42,397 nt of DNA from an uncultured Lachnospiraceae bacterium (GTDB taxonomy: Bacteria; Bacillota; Clostridia; Lachnospirales; Lachnospiraceae): positions 2,030 to 44,426 of the forward strand of contig CACZJZ010000024.1 in NCBI GenBank assembly GCA_902781655.1. The letters run 5' to 3'. The position numbers and the translations under genes are program-made. Positions within the stretch are counted from its first letter, which is position 1; the number at the start of each line of letters is the position of its first letter. Positions 26,090-35,556 of the stretch are shown piece by piece. Below the pieces are notes generated by a model. That model was not told the origin of the DNA and searched no databases. It worked only from the letters and a program-made list of their open reading frames with translations.

Positions 26090-26392
26090 ATGAAAGCAGA
26101 ATATCTGATTGTCAATCGGGAAAAAGAAGTGATCGCGGCGGTATATGAAGACCGCCGGCGCGCGGACGCCGCGCAGCTCGAGGAGGACATCCGCAGCGGC
26201 CGCGTCGAGAATCTCCACCTGGCGCAGGAAACGGAATACGTTGCCGCTCAGTACAACCTGGCGGCGGAAGAGCAGCAGGACGTGCGGATCTGGGCGGACA
26301 GCGCGCTGCCGCTGATTGAAGACCGAAGCCCGGAACCCAGCAGAACGGAGGACATCCGCTTCCTGCACATGATGAAGGATTTGAAAAACTGA
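26090..26392 (+). CDS. Uncharacterised 100-residue protein
   Basis: MKAEYLIVNREKEVIAAVYE starts at ATG 26090 after AGGAAAG. The protein is soluble and acidic, with a first half of beta-alpha character (LIVNREKEVIAAVYEDRRRA) and a Glu/Gln/Asp-rich helical second half (AAQYNLAAEEQQDVRIWADS). No cysteines, no membrane helix and no recognised domain. It is divergent from the ABC transporter and followed at once by palindromic repeat copy 4, so it is probably a single-gene transcript. Codon use resembles its neighbours, supporting a real gene. Confidence 0.6.
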   Translation: MKAEYLIVNREKEVIAAVYEDRRRADAAQLEEDIRSGRVENLHLAQETEYVAAQYNLAAEEQQDVRIWADSALPLIEDRSPEPSRTEDIRFLHMMKDLKN

Positions 26393-26404
26393 GGGCTGGC
26401 GGAA

Positions 26405-26462
26405 TTGTCCCTAACGAGTTTAGCAATTTTTGTCCCAAACAGGCTAAACTTGTCAGGGACAA
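26405..26462. repeat. Palindromic repeat, copy 4 (internally deleted)
   Basis: Unit A keeps only its first 20 bases (26405-26424), unit B is complete (26430-26462) but more diverged (AGGCTAAACTTGTCAGGGAC). The junction AATTT shows loss of the GGGACAA end of unit A. It lies 12 bases after the stop of the 100-residue protein and just before a promoter for the glycan operon. Confidence 0.9.
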
Positions 26463-26469
26463 CCCCGGC

Positions 26470-26498
26470 TTTCTTTCCATTCTGCTTTGCGGTAAAAT
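26470..26498 (+). promoter_or_regulatory. Possible promoter of the glycan operon
   Basis: TTTCTT (26470-26475) and TAAAAT (26493-26498) are 17 bases apart, beginning eight bases after the palindromic repeat. About 100 untranslated bases follow before the first gene at 26600. Confidence 0.35.
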
Positions 26499-26599
26499 CA
26501 ACTGAGCTGCATGGTTCAGCCGGTCTGCAGGAGCTGCGGGCTGGCTTTTGCTGTATCGGGAATGCGCCGCGGCGCGCAGGGCCCGGCGGAAGGACGGCT

Positions 26600-27385
26600 A
26601 TGTTTAGTTATGATGATTACCGGGAGATTCTGCGGCTGATCAAGTCGACAGGGCTTGCCGCGGATTACGGTGAGGCGATAAACCGGGATGCCTTTATTAT
26701 TATGCGCCACGATGTGGAGTATTCGGTGGACCGGGCGTACGCTCTGTCGAAGGTGGAGGAGGCGGAGGATTTTCACTCGACGTATTTCTTCCAGTGGACG
26801 AATAATTCTTATAATATTCTGTCCCGCAAGAATCGGGACATCATCACGGATATGCACGAGCGGGGGCAGAATATCGGCCTGCACTTCGCGCTGAACGGGA
26901 TGACGGATATGAATCTGATCCGGGAGCGGATCCGGCAGGAGATGGATATGCTGAGCGATATGCTCGGCTTCGAGATCCGATGGTTCTCGATTCACCGGCC
27001 TTCTCCATCTGTACTGGCGGAGAATATCAAGCTGCCGGGCATTCTCAACGCGTATCAGGACGAGTTCTTCACGTTCAATCCGAATGTCACGCCGGACACA
27101 CCGCTCAAGGTCAAGTATATGTCGGACGCCAATCACATCTGGCGCTACGGCTATCCGGACGCGGCAAACATAGGCGGGTATCGGAAGATTCAGATTCTGG
27201 TGCATCCCTTCGCCTGGACTGCGCATGGCTATGACAACGAGGAGAATTACCGCACGCTGATCGATGAGAAGTACACGGAGATGCTGGACTCGATCGATCA
27301 TGAGTGCAAGGATTTTGCCGCGGTCCGGTCAAAATTCGAGATGGTGCCGAGCGAGCTGCGCCGGCTGGCGGGTCAGAACAGATGA
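26600..27385 (+). CDS. Polysaccharide-deacetylase-like protein
   Basis: 261 residues from ATG 26600 with GGAAGGA six bases upstream. The fold looks like a NodB-type barrel: IIMRHDVEYSVD with His37/Asp38, STYFFQWTNNSYN, NIGLHFALNG with His95, FSIHRPS with His132, and QILVHPFAW with His202. The HDV motif replaces the canonical TFDDG start, as in a group of deacetylase-related proteins in surface-glycan loci. No export signal, so it would act on cytoplasmic sugar precursors, perhaps N-deacetylating a nucleotide sugar or lipid-linked sugar. It is first in a + strand run and overlaps the GT4 gene by ATGA. Confidence 0.65.
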   Translation: MFSYDDYREILRLIKSTGLAADYGEAINRDAFIIMRHDVEYSVDRAYALSKVEEAEDFHSTYFFQWTNNSYNILSRKNRDIITDMHERGQNIGLHFALNGMTDMNLIRERIRQEMDMLSDMLGFEIRWFSIHRPSPSVLAENIKLPGILNAYQDEFFTFNPNVTPDTPLKVKYMSDANHIWRYGYPDAANIGGYRKIQILVHPFAWTAHGYDNEENYRTLIDEKYTEMLDSIDHECKDFAAVRSKFEMVPSELRRLAGQNR

Positions 27386-28539
27386 CAGCCGGGCAGAATA
27401 CACCGGCAAAAAAATATCGTGCCGCGCTATATATCAGCTCCATGACGCGCGGAGGCGCGGAGCGGGTCATGGAAAATCTCCTCTCCTGGCTCAAGGGTGC
27501 CGGATGGGATGTGACGCTGGTGACACAGTACCGGAGGGAGAATGAGTATCCGGTTCCGGTCGGCGTTCCGCGCATTCTCTCGGAACTCACCCCGGAGGAG
27601 ATAGCCCGCGGGCCGCTCGGACGGCTCCTGAATCTGCGGCGCCGTATCCGGAAGCTCGAGAAAATCTGGGATCAGATCAGGCCGGATCTCATCGTCGCGT
27701 TCAATGGCAAGAACAATATTATGGCGGTCCGGACCTCGCTCCGTGGGAATTACCCGGTAGCAGTGTTTGCGGTGAGCGATCCATCCATGGAGTATCCGAC
27801 TGGGTTTGAGCAATTCGCGAGCCGCTGGGCGTACCGGCACGCCGACGGTGTGATTCTGACGACGCATCGATGTATGGAGCAGTACGACGCCGGGATCCGT
27901 GCCCGGATGACGGTTCTTCCGACGCCCCTCGCAGAGCCGTTCCTATCAAAACCCGCTCCTTGGCCGAGACAGCACCGCGTCGTCGCTGTGGGGCGTCTCG
28001 ACGACAACAAGAATCACGCCATGATGATGCGTGCCTTCGCGGAGACGGCGCCGGAGTTTCCGGGCTGGACGCTTGAAATCTATGGTGACGGCGAGGACAG
28101 GGCTAAGCTCACGGAGCTGGCTGAGCGGCTGAACCGGGAGAAGGGACAGAGGATTTTTCTCAGAGGCAGAACCAGTGACGTTCCGGCAGCAATCCGTTCC
28201 GCGGCAGTGTTTCTCCTCTGTTCGGAGATCGAAGGTATGCCGAACTCCCTGCTCGAGGCAATGTCGCTCGGTCTCGCCGTCGTTTCGACGGACTGCCCGT
28301 GCGGAGGGCCGGCGGAGGTGATCCGTGACGGGGAGAACGGCCTCCTCATTCCGGTCGGCGACACAGAGGCGCTGGCCTTGGCACTCCTTCGCCTGATGAG
28401 AGATGAACAGCTCCGTGAGAGGCTCGGCCGCGCTGCGGTGAGAATCCGGGATACCAATGCGCCGGACGTCGCCATGAAGTCGTGGGAGATATATCTTGCG
28501 GGTCTTGTGGAGAAGAACAGAAACCAGACAGATCTATGA
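27382..28539 (+). CDS. Glycosyltransferase family 4
   Basis: 385 residues; ATG 27382 overlaps the upstream stop. The GT-B fold is indicated by the N-terminal YISSMTRGGAERVMENLL, the second-domain start HRVVAVGRLDDNKNHAMMM, and the GT4 signature CSEIEGMPNSLLEAMSLG with Glu284 and Glu292 (E-x7-E) that binds the nucleotide sugar. Retaining chemistry is expected. It is cytoplasmic or peripheral and adds a sugar to the growing lipid-linked repeat unit. The sugar donor cannot be read from sequence. Confidence 0.9.
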   Translation: MTAGQNTPAKKYRAALYISSMTRGGAERVMENLLSWLKGAGWDVTLVTQYRRENEYPVPVGVPRILSELTPEEIARGPLGRLLNLRRRIRKLEKIWDQIRPDLIVAFNGKNNIMAVRTSLRGNYPVAVFAVSDPSMEYPTGFEQFASRWAYRHADGVILTTHRCMEQYDAGIRARMTVLPTPLAEPFLSKPAPWPRQHRVVAVGRLDDNKNHAMMMRAFAETAPEFPGWTLEIYGDGEDRAKLTELAERLNREKGQRIFLRGRTSDVPAAIRSAAVFLLCSEIEGMPNSLLEAMSLGLAVVSTDCPCGGPAEVIRDGENGLLIPVGDTEALALALLRLMRDEQLRERLGRAAVRIRDTNAPDVAMKSWEIYLAGLVEKNRNQTDL

Positions 28540-29639
28540 CCAGAAAACAGGCAGCGAAGACAATTGCATTCCTTGCGCTCACGCTCGCACTTCTCGTGAT
28601 GCTCACCTATATGCTGCGGACCAACGGCGCGGTGAAGGATCGTTTTGCCGGATTCTATGCGGAGAAGAAAAATTCCATCGATGTGATTATGATCGGATCA
28701 AGTCCGGTGTTTCCCTATTATTCCGCGCCACAGATGTATGGCGAGGAGGGAATCACGGCGTATCCGCTCTCCACGAATTCCCAGCGGCCGGTGGCCGAGC
28801 TCTATCTCGCGAAGGAAGCGCTCAAATATCAGCAGCCGGATCTCCTCGTGTTTGAGGTCCGTATGTATACTAGCAGCGAGCGGTATCTGACTGAGAACAT
28901 GGCCTACACCCGCGGTGTCACAGATAATCTCAGATACTCGCCGAACCGTGTAAAGACCGTTCTGGCTATGCTGGACGAGTCCGATGTGGAGGAGGGATTC
29001 GCGCCGGATGACGAAGACCGGAAGGTGTACACATATCTTTTTGACATCTTCAAGTATCACTCCAACTGGCGGTCCCTGAAGGACGCAAAACAGTGGAGGA
29101 TGGCCTTCTTCCGTCTCCGGGATCCGCTGAAGGGCTTCGAGAGTTCCGCTGAGGTAGGACCCTGTGCTCTGACGGATTATTCCGGCGTGACGGAGGAAAA
29201 GAAAATCCCGGCGACACAGGACAAACGTCTGAGCGAGCTGCTGGACTGGCTTTCTGAGAATCATCTGAAGGCCTTGTTCCTCGTCTCCCCCTATGCAGAG
29301 TCGGAGGAGGAAGCAGAGGAATTTAACTACATTGAGCGCCGCGTGACCGCGGAAGGACAGGATTTCCTCGATCTCAACGATTACTATGAGGAGATGGGTC
29401 TTGACGGCGCGGAGGATTTCAGTGATTACGGAGTCCATGTGAATGCGGTGGGATCCGGGAAGGTCACGTCCTTCTTCGGAAAGTATCTGAAGGAACACTA
29501 TGATCTCACAGATCACCGCGCAGATCCGTCGTATTCCGGCTGGGACGATGCCTATGAGAACTGGAAGAGCGACAGCGCGGAGAAAATCGCGGCGGTGAAG
29601 GAGCATGTCCGCACCGGGACATATGCGGAGGAAAACTAA
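28536..29639 (+). CDS. Membrane-anchored SGNH-type protein
   Basis: 367 residues; ATG 28536 overlaps the GT4 stop by ATGA. One membrane helix (about 8-27, TIAFLALTLALLVMLTYML) anchors an outward domain. VIMIGSSPVFPYY (50-62) provides the SGNH block I with probable nucleophile Ser56, and DYGVH (Asp297, His301) is the likely Asp/His end of the triad. The architecture resembles DltD/AlgJ-like proteins that move or remove acyl groups on surface polymers. It may O-acylate or de-acylate the exported glycan. No partner acyl exporter (MBOAT) is visible in the window, so esterase activity is also possible. Confidence 0.65.
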   Translation: MTRKQAAKTIAFLALTLALLVMLTYMLRTNGAVKDRFAGFYAEKKNSIDVIMIGSSPVFPYYSAPQMYGEEGITAYPLSTNSQRPVAELYLAKEALKYQQPDLLVFEVRMYTSSERYLTENMAYTRGVTDNLRYSPNRVKTVLAMLDESDVEEGFAPDDEDRKVYTYLFDIFKYHSNWRSLKDAKQWRMAFFRLRDPLKGFESSAEVGPCALTDYSGVTEEKKIPATQDKRLSELLDWLSENHLKALFLVSPYAESEEEAEEFNYIERRVTAEGQDFLDLNDYYEEMGLDGAEDFSDYGVHVNAVGSGKVTSFFGKYLKEHYDLTDHRADPSYSGWDDAYENWKSDSAEKIAAVKEHVRTGTYAEEN

Positions 29640-31618
29640 TGTGCGGAATAGCCGGACTTGTCGGTTTCGGCCCTGACGGGCGGCAAAATATCGAGCGGAT
29701 GAAGGCGCGGATGGCACATCGGGGACCGGACGCGGACGGGACCTGGGTCTCTGAGGATGGCAGCGTGGTGCTGGGCCATCAGCGCCTTGCGATCCGGGAC
29801 CTCTCCGCGGCGGGAGCGCAGCCATTTGTCTCTGCTTCCGGGCGATCCGTGATCGTCTATAACGGCGAAATCTATAACGGAGACGAGGTGAAACGGGCGC
29901 TTGCGGACGCCGGATGGCGTGGAAGCTTCCGCAGCACCTGCGACACGGAGGTGCTGATCGAAGCGTGCGAATGGCTCGGTGTGGAACGGGCTCTGAAACT
30001 GTGCCGCGGCATGTTCGCGTTCGGACTCTGCGACCTTGAACACGGCACGCTCACTCTGGCGAGAGACCGGGCAGGGGAGAAGCCGCTGTACTACGGCTGC
30101 GTCACAAATCCGGAGGGAAAGGCTGCGTTCGCGTTTGCATCCGACCTGGGGAGTATTGCGGCGATAGAGGGTTTTTCTGCGCCGGTCGATCGGGGTGTGC
30201 TCGACATTTATTTTGAACACGGCTATATCCCCGCGCCGTATTCGATCTATGAGGGGATCCGCAAGCTTGTTCCCGGAACCATTCTCACAGTTAAGCTAGC
30301 GGCGCAGGGCAGCGCCGCGGGGAACCCGGAGACAGCGGAGGAATGGGAGAGACGCTCTTCTGTCAGGACCTACTGGTCCATGCGGGAGGCGGCGCTCCGC
30401 GGAAGAGAACATCCCTTCGAGGGGAGCTTTTCGGAGGCATCACAGGAGCTGGAGCGCAGGCTCCGCGAAGCCATCCGCGGCCAGTCGGAGGCGGACGTTC
30501 CGCTGGGCGCGTTCCTCTCCGCCGGGATTGACAGCAGCACGATCGTGGCACTGATGCAGACCCAGTCGGAGCGGCCTGTCCGCACCTTTACCATCGGCAT
30601 GGAGGACCCCGCCTACAACGAGGCGGACGCCGCAGCCAGAATCGCACGGCCCCTCGGAACCGAACACACGGAGCTCAGAATCTCGGAGAAGGATGCGAAG
30701 AGCGTGATTCCGCTTCTCCCGAAGATGTTCGCAGAGCCGTTTGCGGATTCGAGCCAGATTCCGACCTATCTGGTGAGCCGGCTCACGAGGCAGTATGTCA
30801 CGGTTTCGCTCTCCGGGGATGCCGGCGACGAACTGTTCTGCGGATACACGACCTATGCCTCGGCGGAGAGGGTATGGAGACGTTGTCAGCGCATACCGCG
30901 TCTGCTCCGGCGGGCCGGAGGAGGCCTCGTACTGCACAGCCCGCTCCGCCGGTTCCCCGCGCTTGCCGTGGAGAGCCGTCTTCTGGCGGCGGACTGCCCG
31001 GAGGATATTTACCGGCTCTCGTTCCGGACGGATGAAAGAACCGCAGGCATCGCACTGGAGCATCCGGGATATCCGTACGCCTACACAGTGACCGGCCGGA
31101 ATGAACTCGGGGAGGTGAACAGGGACATCATGCTGATGGATGCAGACATGTACCTCCCGGACGACATTCTGGTGAAGGTCGACAGGACGTCCATGGCAGT
31201 TTCCCTCGAGTCGAGAGTTCCGATGCTGGATCGGGATGTCTGTGAGTTTGCCTGGACTCTTCCCATCGGCTATCTGCGCGCGGAGCATCCCAGCCGGGCG
31301 GACGGCACGCTTGACGCCAGAGGAAACCGCCTGGGAAAACTCGTGCTTCGGGACATTCTGTACCGATACGTTCCAAGGGAACTGGTGGATCAGCCGAAGA
31401 AAGGCTTTGCCGTTCCGCTGGCGCGCTGGCTCCGGGAGCCGGAACTGCGTCAGTGGGCAGAGGCGCTGCTCTCGCCGGAGCGCATCCGCAGGGAGGGGTA
31501 CCTCGACGCGGAGGTGGTCTCCTCTCTCTGGAATGAGTATACTGAGAGCGGAGTCTGGCGGGCGCAGATCTGGTATATTCTGATGTTCGAGGCCTGGCTG
31601 GAGAGTGTCCGGCGGTGA
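29639..31618 (+). CDS. asnB: Second asparagine-synthetase-type amidotransferase, in the glycan operon
   Basis: 659 residues; ATG 29639 shares its A with the preceding TAA (TAATG). Cys2 (MCGIAGLVG), HRGPDADG and YNGEIYN mark the glutaminase domain. The PP-loop reads LSAGIDSS (Ser294-Ser299), with Ala in place of the usual first Gly, and SGDAGDELFCGY follows. It ends GFAVPLARWLREPELR as in AsnB-like enzymes. Tight coupling to the SGNH and glycosyltransferase genes suggests amidation of a sugar carboxyl (uronamide) or supply of an amino-acid decoration rather than general asparagine synthesis, but this is inferred from context. It is paralogous to the copy at 21095. Confidence 0.87.
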   Translation: MCGIAGLVGFGPDGRQNIERMKARMAHRGPDADGTWVSEDGSVVLGHQRLAIRDLSAAGAQPFVSASGRSVIVYNGEIYNGDEVKRALADAGWRGSFRSTCDTEVLIEACEWLGVERALKLCRGMFAFGLCDLEHGTLTLARDRAGEKPLYYGCVTNPEGKAAFAFASDLGSIAAIEGFSAPVDRGVLDIYFEHGYIPAPYSIYEGIRKLVPGTILTVKLAAQGSAAGNPETAEEWERRSSVRTYWSMREAALRGREHPFEGSFSEASQELERRLREAIRGQSEADVPLGAFLSAGIDSSTIVALMQTQSERPVRTFTIGMEDPAYNEADAAARIARPLGTEHTELRISEKDAKSVIPLLPKMFAEPFADSSQIPTYLVSRLTRQYVTVSLSGDAGDELFCGYTTYASAERVWRRCQRIPRLLRRAGGGLVLHSPLRRFPALAVESRLLAADCPEDIYRLSFRTDERTAGIALEHPGYPYAYTVTGRNELGEVNRDIMLMDADMYLPDDILVKVDRTSMAVSLESRVPMLDRDVCEFAWTLPIGYLRAEHPSRADGTLDARGNRLGKLVLRDILYRYVPRELVDQPKKGFAVPLARWLREPELRQWAEALLSPERIRREGYLDAEVVSSLWNEYTESGVWRAQIWYILMFEAWLESVRR

Positions 31619-31689
31619 GCGGCAGCGGTTTACGGCGCGGAGCCGGGGCACCGTGTTGCATTTCATGAAATTCCGGGGGCGGGAGAATC

Positions 31690-32781
31690 ATGCAGAAAAC
31701 AGAATCTTATATCCCGGCTCCTATACCGGAACCGGAACAGACGGATACGATTTCGATCGCGGTGGCGGTCTACAATACAGCCCGTTATATGAAGCGCTGT
31801 GTGGAGTCCCTGCTCGCGCAGACCTACCGGAATCTGGAAATCATTCTGGTGGATGACGGAAGCACGGACGAGAGTCCGGCGCTATGCGACGCATATGCCG
31901 CAGCAGACCGCCGCGTCCGGGTGATCCACAAGAAGAACGGAGGACTTGCCTCCGGGCGGAACGCGGGAATCGAGGCGGCAACCGGAACTTACATTGCGTT
32001 TCTTGACAATGACGACTGGGTGGACGCGGACTGCTACGAGCGAATGCTCTCGGCGATCCGGACCTTTCATGCGGATGTCGCCGTGTGCCGCTACCGGCAG
32101 GTCTATGACGACCGCGTGGTGGATGAATCCCGGGATCTTGTCTATTTCGGAACCCTGGCGGATGGGCTGCGTGAATATATCTGGGAAACCCCTGAGATTG
32201 AGATCCAGAACGCAGCCTGGAACAAGCTGTACCGCAGGGATTTCCTCGGGAGTCTGCGCTTCGACGAGTCGCGCTGGTATGAGGATATCCTGTATACCAC
32301 GAAACTGCTGTCAAAACAGGGCATGATCGCGGTGCTGGATCACGCCTCGTATAACTATTACTGTACCCGGGAGGGGAGCTACATGAATCAGGGATTCAGT
32401 CCGCGGATTCTCACGGATCTCATCCCGGATTTCCGGGACCGGTCGGAATATCTGCGCGGCATCGGGAGAGAGGATCTCGCGGCAGCGGCGGATTACTGGT
32501 TTCTGAAGCGGCTTCTGATCTATTACACCGCGGCGGAGCGTTCGAATCTGCCCTCCGAGGAGAAGAGGAAGACGCTTGAGAAGCTCCGGGAGGAGATACT
32601 TGCGGAGAGACCGCATTTTGACGCGGCGTATGCCTTTCCGGAGGCCAATCCGCATGAGCGGCAGAAGATGGAACTCTTCCTCAGGTCTCCGCGTCTTTAC
32701 AGTGCCTTCATGAGCGTCAACGACCGGATCGTGATTCCCTGCAAACAGAGATTCCTGCAAAGGAGACAGAACAGAACATGA
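31690..32781 (+). CDS. Glycosyltransferase family 2
   Basis: 363 residues from ATG 31690 with GGGGGCGGGAG upstream, 71 bases after the amidotransferase. GT-A fold: ISIAVAVYNTARYMKRCVES, IILVDDGSTDESP, GGLASGRNAGIEAATG and the metal site FLDNDDWVD. Residues 260-363 are helical and basic. A probable inverting transferase adding a sugar to the lipid-linked unit. It overlaps the epimerase gene by ATGA. Confidence 0.9.
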   Translation: MQKTESYIPAPIPEPEQTDTISIAVAVYNTARYMKRCVESLLAQTYRNLEIILVDDGSTDESPALCDAYAAADRRVRVIHKKNGGLASGRNAGIEAATGTYIAFLDNDDWVDADCYERMLSAIRTFHADVAVCRYRQVYDDRVVDESRDLVYFGTLADGLREYIWETPEIEIQNAAWNKLYRRDFLGSLRFDESRWYEDILYTTKLLSKQGMIAVLDHASYNYYCTREGSYMNQGFSPRILTDLIPDFRDRSEYLRGIGREDLAAAADYWFLKRLLIYYTAAERSNLPSEEKRKTLEKLREEILAERPHFDAAYAFPEANPHERQKMELFLRSPRLYSAFMSVNDRIVIPCKQRFLQRRQNRT

Positions 32782-33746
32782 ACAGTACGCTGATCGGAGG
32801 ATGCGGCTTCCTGGGAACCAATCTCGCGGCAGCCCTGGCGGCGCGCGGTGGCAGCAGAAAAGGCGGTGCACCGGATGTCATCACCGTGGTCGACCGGAAG
32901 GAGGAGTATTTTCAGCATATTCTGGAGATGAGACTTCCGGGAGTGCGGTTCCTTGAGGGGGATTTCCGGCCTGACACGGATTTTGACAGACAGGTGAAGG
33001 GCGCGGATGTGGTCTATCATCTGGCTTGCACAACGATTCCGGGGACATCCAATCAGAATATCCCGGAGGAACTCGAGGCCAATGTCATACCCACGGCGAG
33101 GCTCCTGGACGCCTGCGTGCGGCAGCATGTCGGCAGGGTTGTGTTTCTCTCCTCCGGCGGCGCGGTCTACGGAAAGAAGGGAGCCTGTCCGGTGCGCGAG
33201 GATATGGTCACCTATCCAATCAGCTCGTATGGAATCCAGAAGGTGACGATCGAGAAGCTCTTGTATCTGTACCGCTATCAGGAGGGACTCGACTACCGGG
33301 TGATCCGGCTGGCCAATCCGTACGGGCCATACCAGAGGCCGAACGGGAGACTGGGAGTAGTGACGACGTTCATTTACCGGGCGCTGACCGACCATCATCT
33401 GGAGGTCTACGGCGACGGGTCGGTGGTCCGGGACTTCCTCTACATCGACGATGCGGTGCGGGGGATCCTGAACATTGTGGACGGGGAGAATGATCTGCGG
33501 GTCTTCAACCTGGGGTCCGGACACGGAACAAGTGTTGCCGAGGTGATCGAAGCGGTCCGCAGGACGGTATACCCGGATCTCACAGTGGACTATATCGCGG
33601 GCAGGCCCACGGACGTGCCGGCCAATTACCTTGATATCAGCAGGTATGAGAGTATTTACGGGTGTCTGCATCCGATTCCCCTGGAGGAAGGCATACGGCG
33701 GACGGCGTCATTTCTTGAGGGCAAGATCCGGAATTCTTTCCAATGA
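32778..33746 (+). CDS. NAD-dependent sugar epimerase/dehydratase
   Basis: 322 residues; ATG 32778 overlaps the GT2 stop. An extended SDR: nucleotide loop GGCGFLG (7-13), VYHLACTT, SSGGAVYG (126-132), catalytic Tyr151 and Lys155 in YGIQK, then RLANPYGPYQRP and VRDFLYIDD of UDP-sugar epimerases. It is likely a 4-epimerase acting on a UDP-hexose or hexosamine to supply the operon's transferases. The exact sugar is undetermined. Confidence 0.87.
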   Translation: MNSTLIGGCGFLGTNLAAALAARGGSRKGGAPDVITVVDRKEEYFQHILEMRLPGVRFLEGDFRPDTDFDRQVKGADVVYHLACTTIPGTSNQNIPEELEANVIPTARLLDACVRQHVGRVVFLSSGGAVYGKKGACPVREDMVTYPISSYGIQKVTIEKLLYLYRYQEGLDYRVIRLANPYGPYQRPNGRLGVVTTFIYRALTDHHLEVYGDGSVVRDFLYIDDAVRGILNIVDGENDLRVFNLGSGHGTSVAEVIEAVRRTVYPDLTVDYIAGRPTDVPANYLDISRYESIYGCLHPIPLEEGIRRTASFLEGKIRNSFQ

Positions 33747-33767
33747 GGAGCGTTACAGGAGGCGGTT

Positions 33768-34673
33768 TTGATCATTGTGCAGTTGTCGGGCGGACTCGGC
33801 AATCAGATGTTCCAGTATGCCCTGTACCTCGCGCTCGGCGCGGAGGGCAGAGAGGTCCGGATCGACGAGACAACGGAATATGGCGAGCACGAGAGGCTGC
33901 GCCATCCGGAGCTGAGGGAGGATTTCGGCGCGCAGCTGCCCTCCTACCGCGTCGCCACGCGGAGAGAAATTGTGGCGCTGACGGATTCCTACATGGATTT
34001 CCTGTCAAGGGTGAGAAGGAAACTGACCGGACGGAGGACAAAGCTCTACGCGGAGAGAAAGCCGTACGTGTTTGATCCCGCGGTTCTCGGACTCACAGAG
34101 GCATACCTCACCGGATGCTGGCAGAGCGAGCGATATTTTGCCGACGTGCGGCAGGAGGTGCGGCAGGCGTTTTCCATGGACGGCGTGCGGCTCACCGGCC
34201 GGAGGCGGGAGTATGAGAGGATGATTCTGGCCGCGGAGGACGCGCTTCGCACGGTTCCGGTCAGCATGCACATCCGACGCGGCGATTATCTGAACCGGCA
34301 GGATATCTACGGCGGCATCTGCACGGAGGACTATTACCGCAGGGCGATGGCGAAGATGGAGGAGATACTCCGGAGACGCGGAGAGAGGCCGCAGTATTTT
34401 GTCTTCACAAACGATCCCGACTGGGCGGAGGAGCACTTTGCGGGAAGCGACGCCGTTGTTGTGCGCGGGGAGGGAAAGCCGGATGGCAGCGGCATCGAGG
34501 ATATGAAGCTCATGAGTCTCTGCCGTCATCACATCATCGCGAACAGCAGCTTTTCCTGGTGGGGTTCCTGGCTCTCGCGGGAGGAAGGGCGTCTGGTGAT
34601 GGCGCCGCCGCGCTTTATCAATACGTCGGACGGCACGGATATGCTGCGGGACGATATGATCGTCATCCAATAA
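33768..34673 (+). CDS. Glycosyltransferase family 11 (alpha-1,2-fucosyltransferase-like), TTG start
   Basis: 301 residues. The start must be TTG 33768: AGGAGG lies five bases upstream and the family start MIIVQLSGGLGNQMFQYAL follows at once, with no ATG in range. The GT11 motif I HIRRGDY lies at 168-174, FTNDPDW follows, and the acceptor-side IIANSSFSWWGSWLS is complete. Length is normal. It transfers fucose, or a related 6-deoxyhexose, from GDP-sugar. No GDP-fucose synthesis genes are in the window, so the donor is made elsewhere or differs. The TTG start may limit expression. Confidence 0.87.
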   Translation: MIIVQLSGGLGNQMFQYALYLALGAEGREVRIDETTEYGEHERLRHPELREDFGAQLPSYRVATRREIVALTDSYMDFLSRVRRKLTGRRTKLYAERKPYVFDPAVLGLTEAYLTGCWQSERYFADVRQEVRQAFSMDGVRLTGRRREYERMILAAEDALRTVPVSMHIRRGDYLNRQDIYGGICTEDYYRRAMAKMEEILRRRGERPQYFVFTNDPDWAEEHFAGSDAVVVRGEGKPDGSGIEDMKLMSLCRHHIIANSSFSWWGSWLSREEGRLVMAPPRFINTSDGTDMLRDDMIVIQ

Positions 34674-34710
34674 AGAATCCCCGCTGTGACAGCTGCGGCG
34701 CCGCTTTGCG

Positions 34711-34742
34711 GGAGTGCGGATCTGTATTGGAGTGCGGATCTG
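34711..34742. repeat. Short tandem repeat in a 127-base gap
   Basis: GGAGTGCGGATCTG occurs at 34711 and 34729, and GATATGAAAATGATATGG follows. This slippage-prone segment separates the GT11 gene from the DUF5672 gene and is otherwise non-coding. Confidence 0.6.
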
Positions 34743-34800
34743 GATCATGATATGAAAATGATATGGAAATCCAGGTGTGTTTTCTGAAAGGACAGAACTT

Positions 34801-35541
34801 ATGGCGGAATACAGGAACGGCAGGCTTCAGCTGCCGAACGTGACGCTGGCGGCCATGACCAGCGTGAACATCCGGGCGACTGTGAAGGCCCTCGCATACA
34901 GCTGCAGAGGCATCGATTTTGGCGCGGTGACATTCATATGCCACAAGAAGCCGCACTTTCTGCCGAAGTATATCGAGTATCAGCATATCGACAAAATTGA
35001 TGAGATCGACAAGTTCAATTACGATATGATTTATAAGATGTACCGGTATATCCACACGGATTTCTGCCTGCTGGTGCACGCGGACGGATTTGTGGTAAAT
35101 CCGGATTCCTGGCGGGATGAATTCCTGGATTATGATTACATCGGCTCGCCGTTTCCCATTCCGCCCGCGGAGGATCTCATCACCTACCGCGACATCAATG
35201 GGGAACTTGTCCGCGTTGGAAACAGCGTTTCGATCCGGAGCAGAAGGCTTCTGGAGTATCCGGCAAAGGCCGGGATTCCCTTTGAGGCGGACCACGGGTT
35301 CTTCAACGAGGACGGATTCATCTGTGTGAAGAACCGTCACCGGTTCCTGGCGGCCGGCATGACCTATGCACCCTATGAGGTGGCAAAATACTTCGGGCAG
35401 GAGAATCATCTTCCGGACATGGACGGCATCCGGCCGTTCGTTTTTCACAAGTGGATGGGACCGAATGCGGAGTATCCGGACTGGATTCCGAAAAATTGCT
35501 ATATTAAAAAGATCTGCGACAGGCTGGATCTGATGGACTAG
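34801..35541 (+). CDS. DUF5672 protein (putative glycosyltransferase)
   Basis: 246 residues from ATG 34801 with AAAGGA nine bases upstream. The order LPNVTLAAMTSVNIRATVKA, FNYDMIYKMYRYIHTDFCLL, DYDYIGSPFP and RVGNSVSIRSRRLLE matches DUF5672, a family seen beside GT17/GT2 genes and thought to be GT-A-like transferases. HADG (about 98-101) sits where such enzymes have a metal-binding acidic pair, though here with a single Asp. Soluble. Probably a sugar transferase of the same pathway; activity not demonstrated for the family as far as I know. Confidence 0.7.
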   Translation: MAEYRNGRLQLPNVTLAAMTSVNIRATVKALAYSCRGIDFGAVTFICHKKPHFLPKYIEYQHIDKIDEIDKFNYDMIYKMYRYIHTDFCLLVHADGFVVNPDSWRDEFLDYDYIGSPFPIPPAEDLITYRDINGELVRVGNSVSIRSRRLLEYPAKAGIPFEADHGFFNEDGFICVKNRHRFLAAGMTYAPYEVAKYFGQENHLPDMDGIRPFVFHKWMGPNAEYPDWIPKNCYIKKICDRLDLMD

Positions 35542-35556
35542 GCCGGAGGTACAGAG

